A DNA stretch of 64,000 bases from Jannaschia sp. CCS1 (GCF_000013565.1 NC_007802.1:2418001-2482000); one strand, 5' to 3'; positions 26,739-36,610 are shown, counted from the first letter of the stretch. Translations and numbers: made by a program. The notes: generated by a model not told the origin, from the sequence alone.

Positions 26739-29057
26739 TTAGAAACGGGCCTCGACCGTGAAGTCAAACTCCCGCGTGCGGTCATAGTCTTCAAACTCAA
26801 TCGGGCGCGAGAAGTTGAAGCGCAGCGGACCAAGCGCCGTGTCCCAGAACACCGACACACCGACCACCGTTCGCAGGCGGAACTCATCGTCGACCGTGCC
26901 CATGCTGCCTGCGGTGTCATCCAGCCCCCAGACCGATCCGACGTCGAAGAACGCACCGCCGGAGATCCCGTATTCTTCGGGCAATCCGATGGGGAAAGCC
27001 GCTTCGAACCGCGCCACGGCGAAGTAGTTGCCGCCAAGGGCGTTTTCGTTGGTGGCGCCGGTGTCCCGAGGCCCGAGGCCGCCACTTTCAAAGCCGCGCA
27101 TCTGACGCGAGCTAAGCGAGAAGCGGTTGGACGCGCGGGTGCCGCCGTCCAGCGCATTGATGACGCCCCCTTCCAACGTGGCGCGCAGGGTGACTTCTTC
27201 CCGCGCGATCCGCGTCTCCGCCAGAGCGCGAACGCGAGCCCGGATGAATTCCGTGTCGCCGCCCAGACCCGCATATTCACCGGTAAAGGCAAATGCGACG
27301 CCGGCATTGGGGTTCAGGCCAGTGGCGCGGTTGTCAAAGCTGTAGGTGAAGCCCACCCGGGACGTATCAGCCTCGGACGCTTCGTTCAGCAAGATCGCGG
27401 AGTCCAAAGCAGGGTCACGGCCGACAATCTCATCGTGGTCAAAGTTGTAGAACAGGCGCAGACGGCTGTTTTCGCTGATCGGGAACCCAAGGCTCGTGCC
27501 GACGCCATAGCTCGTCGATTCGGCGTCCGAGTCGTTGTCCTCTTCAATGGCGTAGTATGCGCTGACCCCAAATTCCAGATCGCGGCGCAGCAAGGCCGGT
27601 TCCGTGAAGGAGAAGTTCAGGGATTGCGAGCCTTCGGTCGTGTTGAAGCCAACGGCAACCGCCTGCCCCCGCCCCAGAAAGTTCTCTTCCGAGAAGTTCA
27701 CCGCAAGACCGGCACCGGAATCGGTTGAGTAGCTGGCCGAGAAGCCAAGCGAGCCTGTCGGCTGCTCTTCCACATCCACGTCCACGATCACCTGCTCGGG
27801 CGTCGTGCCGCGACGGCCATCCACCTGCACATCCGCGAAGAAGCCGGTGGCGCGAATACGCTCGGCGGCGGCGCGGATCTGGCGGGCATCCATCGGATCA
27901 CCTTCGACCACATCGAACTGGCGGCGAATGACGCGGTCCAGGGTGGTCTGGTTGCCTTCAATATCGATCCGCTCAACAAACACGCGCTCTCCACGGGTGA
28001 TGACGAACTCGACATTGACGATCAGATTGGCATTGTCGCGGGTCAGGCGCGGTTCAATCCGCACAAAGCGCAGGCCCTGGTCGGAGGCGAGGTTCTCCAT
28101 CCGCGTGATCGCGTTGTCGATGATGCGGGGGCTGTAGCGCACGCCCTGGCGGATGTTGATCGCGCCCTGGAACAGCGCCGGGTCCGCGCCAGGGAATTCA
28201 GAGACAACCGACAGGTTGCCCACGCGGTAGCTTTGCCCTTCGCGGATGTTGAAGGTCACGAAATACGCGCCCCGATCCCGGCTCAGCTCAGGCGTCACGG
28301 ACTGGATCGCAAAGTCAATATAGCCGCGATCCTGATAGAAATCCGTCAACAGCTGGCGGTCCAGCGCGATGCGATCCTCAATAAACGTGTCCGAGCGGAT
28401 CAGCGCACGGAACAGACCGGCCTGGGTGGATTCCAGGATCTGCCGCAGGCGGCGATCCGAGTAATCACGGTTGCCCACAAAGGCGATGCGCTGGGTTTCG
28501 ACGACGGACCCTTCCGTCACCACGAACACCAGATCGACGCGGTTGTCGTCGCGGCGAATGATCTGCGGCGTCGCGGTGGCCGTCAGACGACCGGTGACGC
28601 GGTAGGCCTCTGCGATGGCGGCGGCGTCACGTTCAGCCGTGATGGGAGAGAAGACGCGCCGTGGCGTGGATTGCAGCACCGCCAGCAATTCATCGTCGTC
28701 CAGGCGGCGATTGCCCTCAACCGCGATCCGGTTGATCGTGGGATATTCAACGACCGAGATGACCAGCGTATTCCCGCGCGGTGCGACCTCAACGGACTCA
28801 AACAGGCCGGAGTTCTGCAAGCGTTGCAACGCATCATTGACCTGCCCGGCAGAGACTGTCGTGCCCGGGGCCAGACCCGCGACCTGAAGGACCGACGCAT
28901 CGTTGGTGCGCTGGTTTCCCTGAACGTCGAAACTGTTGAAACGAAAGCCCTGCGCGTCAGCCGGAGCGGCGACAGCCACCAGAGACAACATAAGAAGTGC
29001 AGGGGCAACACACCGCCCTACGCAACGCGTCAGATGCATAAATGCACGAAGGACCAT
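26739..29057 (-). CDS. bamA: Outer membrane protein assembly factor BamA
   Basis: A 772-residue Omp85 protein. The signal peptide is cleaved near residue 35 (ADA-Q), five POTRA domains span about 37-430, and a 16-strand barrel follows with the lid-lock VRGF-like motif as MRGFESGGLGPRD. The final phenylalanine (EARF) is the outer-membrane insertion signal. It inserts beta-barrel proteins in the outer membrane. A 577-bp gap separates it from rseP, unlike the usual tight junction, so it may have its own promoter. Confidence 0.97.
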   Translation of the reverse strand: MVLRAFMHLTRCVGRCVAPALLMLSLVAVAAPADAQGFRFNSFDVQGNQRTNDASVLQVAGLAPGTTVSAGQVNDALQRLQNSGLFESVEVAPRGNTLVISVVEYPTINRIAVEGNRRLDDDELLAVLQSTPRRVFSPITAERDAAAIAEAYRVTGRLTATATPQIIRRDDNRVDLVFVVTEGSVVETQRIAFVGNRDYSDRRLRQILESTQAGLFRALIRSDTFIEDRIALDRQLLTDFYQDRGYIDFAIQSVTPELSRDRGAYFVTFNIREGQSYRVGNLSVVSEFPGADPALFQGAINIRQGVRYSPRIIDNAITRMENLASDQGLRFVRIEPRLTRDNANLIVNVEFVITRGERVFVERIDIEGNQTTLDRVIRRQFDVVEGDPMDARQIRAAAERIRATGFFADVQVDGRRGTTPEQVIVDVDVEEQPTGSLGFSASYSTDSGAGLAVNFSEENFLGRGQAVAVGFNTTEGSQSLNFSFTEPALLRRDLEFGVSAYYAIEEDNDSDAESTSYGVGTSLGFPISENSRLRLFYNFDHDEIVGRDPALDSAILLNEASEADTSRVGFTYSFDNRATGLNPNAGVAFAFTGEYAGLGGDTEFIRARVRALAETRIAREEVTLRATLEGGVINALDGGTRASNRFSLSSRQMRGFESGGLGPRDTGATNENALGGNYFAVARFEAAFPIGLPEEYGISGGAFFDVGSVWGLDDTAGSMGTVDDEFRLRTVVGVSVFWDTALGPLRFNFSRPIEFEDYDRTREFDFTVEARF

Positions 29058-29305
29058 GGTATCCCACCCTTAGGTCAAAAATAGCAGACATGACGTGGGT
29101 ATCGCGGGCCTGCGGGGTAGTCAAACGCATGTTGGGATATGTGTTGTGCCAGCCACACGGTTTGTCACTACCTGTGGCTCCTCCGACACGCGCAGGGTCC
29201 GCAAACACAAGCAGGCGGCAAGTTGTTGCCGCCCGGTGTCATGGGGTGTGTCACTTCTGAAAAAGTGTTGTGGGATTGGCGCTTTGGCCGCCCGACCGGG
29301 CCAGT
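29058..29305. other. Intergenic region upstream of bamA
   Basis: About 250 bp without a convincing frame on either strand, relatively poor in GC for this genome near 29060-29160. It probably holds the bamA promoter. No canonical -35/-10 pair stands out. Confidence 0.4.
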
Positions 29306-29443
29306 TTAGAACGGGCCAGAGATCCGCAAGAGCCAACCGGCCAGCGTCAGGGCTGCCACAATCAGAAGCGGCGCAAGAAAACGATCGGTATTCAGCTTGA
29401 AAAGCTCGGTCATTCCGCGGGTGCTGTCTGCAAGATAGCGCAT
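29306..29443 (-). CDS. Possible single-pass small membrane protein
   Basis: A 45-residue frame, ATG 29443 to TAA 29306-29308, in the rseP-bamA gap. It reads MRYLADSTRGMTELFKLNTD, then a 16-residue hydrophobic helix (FLAPLLIVAALTLAGWLL) and a short RISGPF tail: a charged amphipathic head and one membrane span. Codon choice looks coding and the stop is followed by a GC-rich imperfect inverted repeat. No strong ribosome site is present. The family is unknown; the location suggests an envelope role only by association. Confidence 0.4.
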   Translation of the reverse strand: MRYLADSTRGMTELFKLNTDRFLAPLLIVAALTLAGWLLRISGPF

Positions 29444-29570
29444 CGGTTGAGTCCAGTTCAGGTGCGTTGGCCAAGGGTCATCCCCAAGCCCCTCCTACAT
29501 CGTGGCCAAATGTGGCAAGACCTTGGCATGCGGATGAAGATTTGGAGGTCATCGGTCCCCACGCGCCCTG

Positions 29571-29653
29571 CCCGGCCTGCGGGACGACGATATCCTCCCG
29601 GCCCGCCTGTGGGGCAAATATCACCCCGGCCCGCTTACGGGCAGAAGATATCA
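29571..29653. repeat. Three imperfect about 28-bp tandem repeats over the rseP 3' end
   Basis: CCCGGCC recurs at 29571, 29597 and 29625, each followed after about 20 bp by ATATC (29590, 29618, 29648). The third unit contains the last four codons and the stop of rseP. Confidence 0.65.
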
Positions 29654-30966
29654 TTTGTCAGCGCAAACAGCATCAGTGACAGCAGAAGCGTCAGACCCAC
29701 CGTCATGAAGATGCGCAGCACCTTGTCCGAGGGTGGCTTGCCGGTGACAGCCTCATAGGCATGAAAGACAAGGTGCCCGCCGTCCAGAACCGGGATCGGG
29801 AACAGGTTCAGCAGCCCCACGGCGGTCGAGAGCACCGCGATAAACCAGATGAAGTTGTCCAGTCCCTGTGATGCGGCCGCGCCCGACGTCTCCGCAATGC
29901 CAAGGGGGCCCTGCAGGTTACAGGTGGAAATCGCCCCGGTGATGATATGCGACAGGCCCGACAGCGAGGATTCGATGATAAACAGCGTCTGATTGGCGCC
30001 GAAGGTCACCGCTTCCCACGGATTGACGGAGACGGTTTGCGGCTCAAAAATCAAGCCGCCCGTGATGCCGATCAGCCAGCGCGTCTCGAACGTGCCGTCC
30101 GCAGTGGGCAGATCGGTGGAGCGCGGGGCAAGGGTCAGGTCCAGAAACTCTCCGGCGCGCCAGACCACAAGATCCAGATCCGCGCCCTCGGACGCATCGA
30201 CCGCCGCGCGCAGTTGGCTGAACCCGTAGATCGGCTGGCCGTCCACGGTCATGATCACGTCGCCCTCGGCAATGCCTGCGTTGATCGCCGCCGATTGCGG
30301 GGTGACGGAGCCGACGATGGGCAGCAACGGAAACGCGGCCTCCACCTGCATCGCCTCGCCGTCGCGGATGATGTCATAGGTCAGGTTGCGTTGGGGGTCG
30401 AGGGAGCGGCCAAGCTCATAGACATCGGCCAGGGCCTCAACGTCCTGGCCCTCGATGCCGGTGATCAGATCGCCCTCTTCCAGCACCAGAATCTCTTCCG
30501 GGACAGGGATCAGCCCGCCCACCAGCGCCTCATCTGCGGCGCGCCCGCTGACCAGAACCACGCCCGCAAAGATCAGGATCGACAGGATGAAGTTGAAGAT
30601 CGGACCGGCTGCGACCGTGGCGGCGCGCGCCCAAAGCGGCGCGCCGGGCATGGAGCGGCGGCGTTCGCGCGCGTCCATCTCGGACATCGCCTCCCCGTCA
30701 GCCCCGGCGGAGGCCGCATTGGCATCGCCCAGAAATCGCACATATCCGCCGAACGGCAGCGCCGCGACCTGCCATTTCGTGCCGTGCTTGTCAGTGGCCG
30801 ACCACAGGACCGGGCCGAAGCCGATGGAAAACACCTCCGCATGGATGCCCGACCAACGGCCCACGATGTAATGGCCGTATTCGTGGATCGCCACGATGAT
30901 CGAAAGGGCGGCGACAAAAGCCACAAGCGTGAAGCCGATATTGCCGAAGGCGGGGAGGAATTCCAT
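29635..30966 (-). CDS. rseP: Site-2 intramembrane metalloprotease RseP
   Basis: A 443-residue zinc protease. HEYGH (residues 28-32) in the first membrane helix and LNLFPIPVLDGGH near the C-terminus form the active site. Two PDZ domains lie between them (about 120-300; IEGQDVEALADVYEL and VDGQPIYGFSQLRAA). It cleaves anti-sigma factors and signal-peptide remnants in the inner membrane. The C-terminus NDIFCP is unusual, since relatives normally end LFNDF/RL; the stop codon lies inside a tandem repeat. Confidence 0.95.
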   Translation of the reverse strand: MEFLPAFGNIGFTLVAFVAALSIIVAIHEYGHYIVGRWSGIHAEVFSIGFGPVLWSATDKHGTKWQVAALPFGGYVRFLGDANAASAGADGEAMSEMDARERRRSMPGAPLWARAATVAAGPIFNFILSILIFAGVVLVSGRAADEALVGGLIPVPEEILVLEEGDLITGIEGQDVEALADVYELGRSLDPQRNLTYDIIRDGEAMQVEAAFPLLPIVGSVTPQSAAINAGIAEGDVIMTVDGQPIYGFSQLRAAVDASEGADLDLVVWRAGEFLDLTLAPRSTDLPTADGTFETRWLIGITGGLIFEPQTVSVNPWEAVTFGANQTLFIIESSLSGLSHIITGAISTCNLQGPLGIAETSGAAASQGLDNFIWFIAVLSTAVGLLNLFPIPVLDGGHLVFHAYEAVTGKPPSDKVLRIFMTVGLTLLLSLMLFALTNDIFCP

Positions 30967-31021
30967 CTTTAGCGATCTCTTTTCTGCGGATGTTCGGGCG
31001 AACGGCCCGGGGTTGCTCGAA

Positions 31022-32203
31022 TTATCGCGCCAGGCGCGCGCTGGCTATGTTCCTAGCCATTTGGTCAGTTTGCAGCACGTCCTCAAGGGTTTCTGGGGCA
31101 TTTGAAAGGCTGTTCTTTGACGACATAGCGTCGAGTGTGTCGGAAACGATGCCTGACATGTCCATGAACCCGATTTTCCCGGCCAGGAACCCATCCAGCG
31201 CGATTTCCTTTGCGGCGTTGAAGATGCAGCCCGATTGACCGCCCGTCTGCATCACCTCGCGGGCGATTTTAAGGGCCGGATATCGGGTATCGGAGGGGGC
31301 ATGAAACTCCAGCCGGGCGATCTGGGCCAGGTCAAGGCGGTCGACAGGCAGATGCGCGCGGTCGGGGTAGTTCAGCGCATATCCGATGGCGTGGCGCATA
31401 TCCGGCGGCCCGAGATGCGCCATCAGCGCGCCGTCGGTGAAGCCCACAAGGGCGTGGATCAGCGATTGGGGATGGACCACGGCCTCGATCCTTGCGGGTG
31501 AAACGCCGAAAAACTCTTTCGTTTCAATCAGCTCCATGGCTTTGTTAAACATGGAGGCTGAATCAATAGTGATCCGTTGGCCCATATCCCAATTCGGATG
31601 CGCGCCTGCATCCGCTGGGGTGGCGCGGGCCAGATCATCCTCCGGCCAATCGCGCAGGCCACCGCCGGATGCAGTGATGATGATACGCTCAACGGCGGCG
31701 ATATCTTCGCCGACAAGCGCTTGAAAAACGGCGGAATGTTCACTGTCCACGGGTAGGATCGTGGCCCCGTGTGTCGCAGCCTCAGCCAGCAAGAGCGGCC
31801 CGGCCGTCACCAGACTTTCCTTGTTCGCCAATGCAAGCGTCGTGCCGTGGCGCAGCGCCCGGAAGCCGGGGGCAAGGCCGGCGGCCCCGACAATGGCAGA
31901 CATGATCCAGTCGGCAGGACGGTCAGCGGCCTCCAGCAGCGCGGCCTCGCCTGCGGCGGCCTCCACCCCGGATCCCTCCAGCGCTGCGCGCAGATCGGGC
32001 AGCAGCTCCTCCTCGGCTGTTACGGCGATACTCGCCGAAAGCCTCCTCGCATCTGCGGCAAGTTGGGCGATGTTGCGCGCGCCGGTCAGCGCCACAACAT
32101 CATAGGCCTCCGGCGCGCGGGCGATCAGATCAATGGTGTTCTGGCCGATGGAGCCGGTGGCCCCGAAAATGCTGACCCGCCGCTTCTCGGGCCGGGGGCT
32201 CAC
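31022..32203 (-). CDS. dxr: 1-deoxy-D-xylulose 5-phosphate reductoisomerase
   Basis: A 393-residue enzyme making MEP from DXP with NADPH, the committed step of the non-mevalonate isoprenoid pathway. GATGSIGQNTIDLI (about 14-27) binds NADPH, LANKESLVTAG and PVDSEHSA are catalytic segments, and the 180-230 loop ends in TIDSASMFNKAMELIE. Its start overlaps the cdsA stop by 4 nt. Linkage to uppS fits supply of undecaprenyl precursors. Confidence 0.96.
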   Translation of the reverse strand: MSPRPEKRRVSIFGATGSIGQNTIDLIARAPEAYDVVALTGARNIAQLAADARRLSASIAVTAEEELLPDLRAALEGSGVEAAAGEAALLEAADRPADWIMSAIVGAAGLAPGFRALRHGTTLALANKESLVTAGPLLLAEAATHGATILPVDSEHSAVFQALVGEDIAAVERIIITASGGGLRDWPEDDLARATPADAGAHPNWDMGQRITIDSASMFNKAMELIETKEFFGVSPARIEAVVHPQSLIHALVGFTDGALMAHLGPPDMRHAIGYALNYPDRAHLPVDRLDLAQIARLEFHAPSDTRYPALKIAREVMQTGGQSGCIFNAAKEIALDGFLAGKIGFMDMSGIVSDTLDAMSSKNSLSNAPETLEDVLQTDQMARNIASARLAR

Positions 32204-33051
32204 GACACCACCGTGTAGCCCGCCAGCACGAACATCAGGCCCGCCACGGTGAAGGCGCCAAGCATGCCGTCAAACCGGTCCAGTGCGCCGCCGTGGCCGG
32301 GCAGCAGGTTGGAGCTGTCCTTGACCCCCGCCCTGCGTTTCAGCGCCGATTCCGCGATATCGGCCATCTGCGCGGCGAAGGCCACAGCCACCAAAAACAC
32401 GATCGCAACCACCATCGTGGGCATCGGGTCCGAGGCGTAGACGCTTAACCCCACGGCGATCAGCGCGGCCATCACCCAGCCGGACGCCGTGCCGGACCAT
32501 GTCTTGTTGGGGCTCAGGCTCGGCCAGAACTTCGGCCCGCCCAATAGCTTGCCGAAGAAATAGCCCGAGACGTCGGTGGAAATCACCACCGCCACAACCA
32601 CCCACATCACCAGCGGCACGGATTGGTGGAGATAGAAGAAGAGGAACGTCGCCAGCGGGATCATCGCGCCAAAAAGCGTCTCCAACCGGCTTTTGTGGAC
32701 GGGCGCGGCGGTGGCGATCATCGACAGGACCATCACGCCGACCGCGACCGGAGAGACCGCCAGCACCCCGTCGGCGGGCACGACCAACGAGTGCTCCAGC
32801 AGCAGCGAGACCGCCAGAAGCGCAGAACTGAGGATGGTGCACACAAGGGCCACGGGCGACGAGAGCCGGATGATGAGGCGAAAGTATTCCCATACCATGA
32901 CCGCCCCGAAAATCGACAGCAACACCGCCAGAACGATCCCGCCAAGCCACAAGCCAAGGCCCGCAACGCTCAGCAACACAAAGGCGGACGCGATGCGCGG
33001 AAGCAGATCCGCGAATTTCGGGCCAGATGCTGTTTTGGGACCCGCAGCCAT
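32200..33051 (-). CDS. cdsA: Phosphatidate cytidylyltransferase
   Basis: A 283-residue multi-pass protein. The C-terminal signature ALKRRAGVKDSSNLLPGHGGALDRFDG is the CDP-alcohol synthase metal/substrate motif, and the preceding DVSGYFFGKLLGGPK-WPSLSPNKTWSG segment is also conserved. It makes CDP-diacylglycerol, the branch point of phospholipid synthesis. It lies between uppS (8-bp gap) and dxr (4-nt overlap). Confidence 0.95.
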   Translation of the reverse strand: MAAGPKTASGPKFADLLPRIASAFVLLSVAGLGLWLGGIVLAVLLSIFGAVMVWEYFRLIIRLSSPVALVCTILSSALLAVSLLLEHSLVVPADGVLAVSPVAVGVMVLSMIATAAPVHKSRLETLFGAMIPLATFLFFYLHQSVPLVMWVVVAVVISTDVSGYFFGKLLGGPKFWPSLSPNKTWSGTASGWVMAALIAVGLSVYASDPMPTMVVAIVFLVAVAFAAQMADIAESALKRRAGVKDSSNLLPGHGGALDRFDGMLGAFTVAGLMFVLAGYTVVS

Positions 33052-33059
33052 GGCGGCGC

Positions 33060-33785
33060 TTAGGCTTTCACAGCGCCGAAACGACGGTCGCGCGCGCCAA
33101 AGCGGCCAAGAACACTGGCGAAGACGTCCGCCGTGAAATCAGGCCAGAGCGTGTCGATGAACTCATATTCCGCATAGGCCGATTGCCAGAGCAGGAAGTT
33201 GGAAATCCGCGCCTCGCCGCTGGTGCGGATCACCAGATCCGGGTCCGGCAGAACGTGGGTGTCGAGGTATTTGGGGAATGTCTCGTCACACACATCGCGC
33301 GGGTTCAGCTTGCCCATGGACACATCGTAGGCCATGCGCTTGGCGGCGCGCGCAACCTCGTCCCGGCCGCCATAGTTGAGTGCGATGGTCAGATGCACCT
33401 TGTCATTGTCGGCGGTCAGAAGCTCCAGCCCGTCCATCAGATCGACCAGCGCAGGCTCCAGCCGCACGCGGTCGCCGATGAAGCGCACGCACACGCCTTC
33501 GTCCAGCAGGTTCTGCGCCTCGCGCCGGATATAGCGCTTGAACAGCTTCATCAGCCCCGCCACTTCGGTCTGCGTGCGCTTCCAGTTCTCGGTCGAGAAG
33601 GCAAAAATCGTCAGGTATTTCACGCCGTGATCAGGGGCCGCGCGCACGATTTCCCGTACCCGCTTGGCGCCAGCATGGTGACCCACCAGCCTTGGCCGGT
33701 GGCGCATCTGCGCCCACCGCCCGTTGCCGTCCATGATGATGGCGACATGCTTTGGGGCATTGGATGTTTCGGATTGCGTGGGCAT
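33060..33785 (-). CDS. uppS: Isoprenyl (undecaprenyl) diphosphate synthase
   Basis: A 241-residue cis-prenyltransferase making the C55 lipid carrier for peptidoglycan and other envelope polymers. HVAIIMDGNGRWA holds the catalytic aspartate; FAFSTENWKR and the C-terminal PDLVIRTSGEARISNFLLWQSAYAEYEF block are family signatures. ATG 33785 gives the expected short N-terminus; the longer frame to 33842 is not supported. Confidence 0.96.
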   Translation of the reverse strand: MPTQSETSNAPKHVAIIMDGNGRWAQMRHRPRLVGHHAGAKRVREIVRAAPDHGVKYLTIFAFSTENWKRTQTEVAGLMKLFKRYIRREAQNLLDEGVCVRFIGDRVRLEPALVDLMDGLELLTADNDKVHLTIALNYGGRDEVARAAKRMAYDVSMGKLNPRDVCDETFPKYLDTHVLPDPDLVIRTSGEARISNFLLWQSAYAEYEFIDTLWPDFTADVFASVLGRFGARDRRFGAVKA

Positions 33786-33883
33786 AGGGACTGTCCTTTC
33801 AAGGCACGTCCGGAAATGATGTGTCGATCCGCTGCGGGGCAAGGCCGGAAATCCTCCGGTTGCCCCAGCGGCGCGCGGATCGA

Positions 33884-34438
33884 TCAGACCTGCATGATCT
33901 CTTCCTGCTTGGTCTCTAACTGATCATCGACCCGCTTGATGAAGGTGTCTGTCAGCTCCTGCACCGCCCCTTCCCAGAACTTCGCGTCGTCCTCGGATGT
34001 GTCGGCCTTCTTGATCTGGTCCATCCCGTCACGGCGCACATTGCGCACGGCGACACGGGCGTTTTCGGCATAGGTGCCTGCAACCTTGGTCAGCTCGCGG
34101 CGGCGCTCCTCGTTCAACTCCGGGATCGGCAGCATGATGATCGTGCCGTTCATCTGGGGGTTGATGCCCAGACCGGATTCACGAATGGCCTTCTCGACCT
34201 TGTTCACCAGGCCCTTGTCCCAGACGTTCACCGTGACCATCCGCGGCTCGGGCACATTGACGGTGCCCACCTGGTTGATCGGCGTCATCGCACCATATGC
34301 GTCCACCATGACCGGCTCCAGCATGGAGGCCGACGCGCGCCCGGTGCGCAGCGACGCGAATTCTGTGCGCAGGGACGCAATCGCCCCTTCCATTCGCCGC
34401 TCCAGATCATCGGTGTCGAGCATGAAGTCATCGGACAT
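33884..34438 (-). CDS. frr: Ribosome recycling factor
   Basis: A 184-residue RRF, of standard size. [20 protein letters not shown], the [15 protein letters not shown] core and [29 protein letters not shown] near the end of helix 3 are all present. With EF-G it splits post-termination ribosomes. ATG 34438 fits the family; the frame upstream to 34615 is intergenic. A 228-bp gap with a short hairpin separates it from the SDR gene, so a separate promoter is likely. Confidence 0.96.
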
Positions 34439-34666
34439 ATCGGGACTGCCTGTTTTGGTTTTCCAATTGCAGCGCTTGTAACCCGTGTGCGCTTGGGTCG
34501 GCAACACCCTACGACCGGAGGCTTCACGGTAAGGATGCGCCGTGCAAGTGCCCCTTAGGCGGACGCGCGCTCTAAAGCGTCCGGCAAACCACCGGCGACA
34601 GGGCAATCGTGACATCCGGCGGCATCGAAACTCCGGTCGGTTGTCCGCGACAGCGCGGGGCGTAAA

Positions 34667-35695
34667 TCACTGTGCCGTGTCAAGCAATCGCGCCTCCTGT
34701 TCCGCAGTCATGCCGCATGTCAGCGGCACCTCTCGCCGCCCGCGATCCCAAGCCAGTAAGGGCAGGATCGTGTCCCTCAACGGTCGGCAGGTCAAACCTG
34801 CCGCGTTCGCCTTTTCCGTTCCCACGGACAGGAAATAGCGGAATTCCGGGATCGGCGGGGCCATCAGGGGAATATCAGACCATGGCGCGATATCTTCCGC
34901 CACGATGTCGTCCTCCTTGACCCACACGATCTCTGCGTCGGACTGGCTCAGCTCTGCGATCAGCGACAGAACTGCCCCCATCGGGGTGGGCGCGCCGGTG
35001 ACATTCCAGATCCCGCCCAAGTCATCGGTGCCGCATCGCAGGGCAAACCGGGCCACATCCCGCACGTCTATCATCTGCACCAAACGGGTGTCCGGGGCCG
35101 GGGCGGGAACGCGTTTGCGGTCATCGCGGGCCTGATCCAACCGGCGCACCCACCACGTCAACCGATCCGAATAATCCCCCGCGCCGACCAGCAGCCCCAC
35201 CCGCAAAGACGTGGCGCGGTCCCCCAGCATCTCATCGGCCTTACGTTCACAGGCGCGCTTGAGCGGTCCATATGACGCCCCATAAGCAAAGGCCGAGGCA
35301 CGATCTTCGCGCGCCAGCCTTGCGGCGGCCTCAAAATCCGCCGGGGTCGCGTCCGGGACAATTGCCGTCTCGGCCTGCCCGTCTTCCAGGAACGTGCCGT
35401 AGGCGGAGACGCTTGAGATCAGCACGTATCTCGCGATCGACGGACCGACCGCATCCAGCAGCCGTTCGACAGATGCGGGTGTATAGGCGCAGGTGTCGAA
35501 CACCCAGTCGAAGGGTCGGTTTTCTAGGGGTGTCAGGTCCTCGTAGCGGTCGGCTCGGATCATCTCGACGCCCGCCCCGTGGGATGCGCTCGTCACGCCC
35601 CGGGATAGGATCGAGACGGATTGCCCCGCATCCACCAGCGCATCGACAATTGCGCCCCCCAGAAAGCCCGTTCCACCGACGACAAGACAGCGCAT
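34667..35695 (-). CDS. NAD(P)-dependent epimerase/dehydratase (extended SDR)
   Basis: A 342-residue Rossmann protein with GGTGFLGGAIV at 7-17 for the dinucleotide and a strongly atypical active site: YGASYGPLKRACER around residue 140 supplies Tyr-x3-Lys-like spacing (YGPLK). The C-terminal part (DTRLVQMIDVRDVARF, IWNVTGA) matches atypical SDRs related to isoflavone reductase/epimerases. The substrate is unknown. It sits between pyrH and frr, normally direct neighbours, and has its own flanking gaps. Confidence 0.75.
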   Translation of the reverse strand: MRCLVVGGTGFLGGAIVDALVDAGQSVSILSRGVTSASHGAGVEMIRADRYEDLTPLENRPFDWVFDTCAYTPASVERLLDAVGPSIARYVLISSVSAYGTFLEDGQAETAIVPDATPADFEAAARLAREDRASAFAYGASYGPLKRACERKADEMLGDRATSLRVGLLVGAGDYSDRLTWWVRRLDQARDDRKRVPAPAPDTRLVQMIDVRDVARFALRCGTDDLGGIWNVTGAPTPMGAVLSLIAELSQSDAEIVWVKEDDIVAEDIAPWSDIPLMAPPIPEFRYFLSVGTEKANAAGLTCRPLRDTILPLLAWDRGRREVPLTCGMTAEQEARLLDTAQ

Positions 35696-35860
35696 GGATC
35701 TTCCTCAGCCATTAGATATTGCTGGAAGCCTAGCAAACCCATAGCCGATGTAAACGGGCGCTCAGGCGACCTTCGGTGCCGGGCTCGACAACAGCGCGAT
35801 GCGGGCCCTCAAGGCGCACAGTCAGCCGCTGCTTTCACGCATCCTCCCGCAAGGACGCGC

Positions 35861-36610
35861 CTATTCCACGACCTTCGTATAGGTCCCCGTCCCGTCCAGA
35901 ATGGACCGGAACCCGCCCGGCTCGTCGAGCGAGAACACCATGATCGGCAGCTTGTTCTCCCGCGCCAATGCGATGGCCGAGGCGTCCATCACGCCCAGAT
36001 GCTGCGCCAGCACCTCGTCATAGGTCACCGTCTCGTACCGCTTGGCGTCGGCATGTTTGGCGGGGTCCTTGTCGTAGACGCCGTCCACCTTGGTGCCCTT
36101 GAAGATCGCCTCGCAATCCATTTCCGAGGCCCGCAGGGTCGCCGCCGTATCGGTGGTGAAATAAGGGTTGCCCGTGCCCGCCGCGAAAATGCAGACGCGC
36201 TTTTTCTCAAGGTGCCGAATGGCCCGGCGGCGGATATAAGGCTCCGCTACCTCATTCATCGTGATGGCTGAGATCACCCGGGTGTAGACGCCCAGGCTCT
36301 CCAACGCGCCCTGCATCGCCAGCGCGTTCATCACCGTGGCCAGCATCCCCATATAATCGGCGGTCGTCCGCTCCATCCCCTGGGCGCTGCCCTGCAAGCC
36401 GCGAAAGATGTTGCCGCCGCCGATTACCAGACAGATCTCCACCCCCATATCATGGACGGATTGGATCTCCCGTGCGATCCGCTCCACCGTGGGCGGGTGC
36501 AGCCCGAACCCCTGATCGCCCATCAGCGCCTCGCCCGATATCTTCAGCATGACGCGGGCGTATTTTGCGTCGTCCCCGGCTGGGTGACCTGGGGTGACAT
36601 CATTTGGCAT
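35861..36610 (-). CDS. pyrH: UMP kinase
   Basis: About 249 residues, an amino-acid-kinase-fold enzyme phosphorylating [15 protein letters not shown] (about 20-31), [10 protein letters not shown], the [13 protein letters not shown] segment and [14 protein letters not shown] are diagnostic. ATG 36610 or 36619 are both possible starts. rpsB-tsf, its usual partners, are not upstream here: the divergent gene is miaA. Confidence 0.96.
   Translation of the reverse strand: MPNDVTPGHPAGDDAKYARVMLKISGEALMGDQGFGLHPPTVERIAREIQSVHDMGVEICLVIGGGNIFRGLQGSAQGMERTTADYMGMLATVMNALAMQGALESLGVYTRVISAITMNEVAEPYIRRRAIRHLEKKRVCIFAAGTGNPYFTTDTAATLRASEMDCEAIFKGTKVDGVYDKDPAKHADAKRYETVTYDEVLAQHLGVMDASAIALARENKLPIMVFSLDEPGGFRSILDGTGTYTKVVE

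Noticed and set aside
29467-29679. A plus-strand frame with CPAC and PACG motifs like a zinc ribbon
   Set aside because: The cysteines arise from the tandem repeat at 29571-29653, and the frame runs antisense into rseP.
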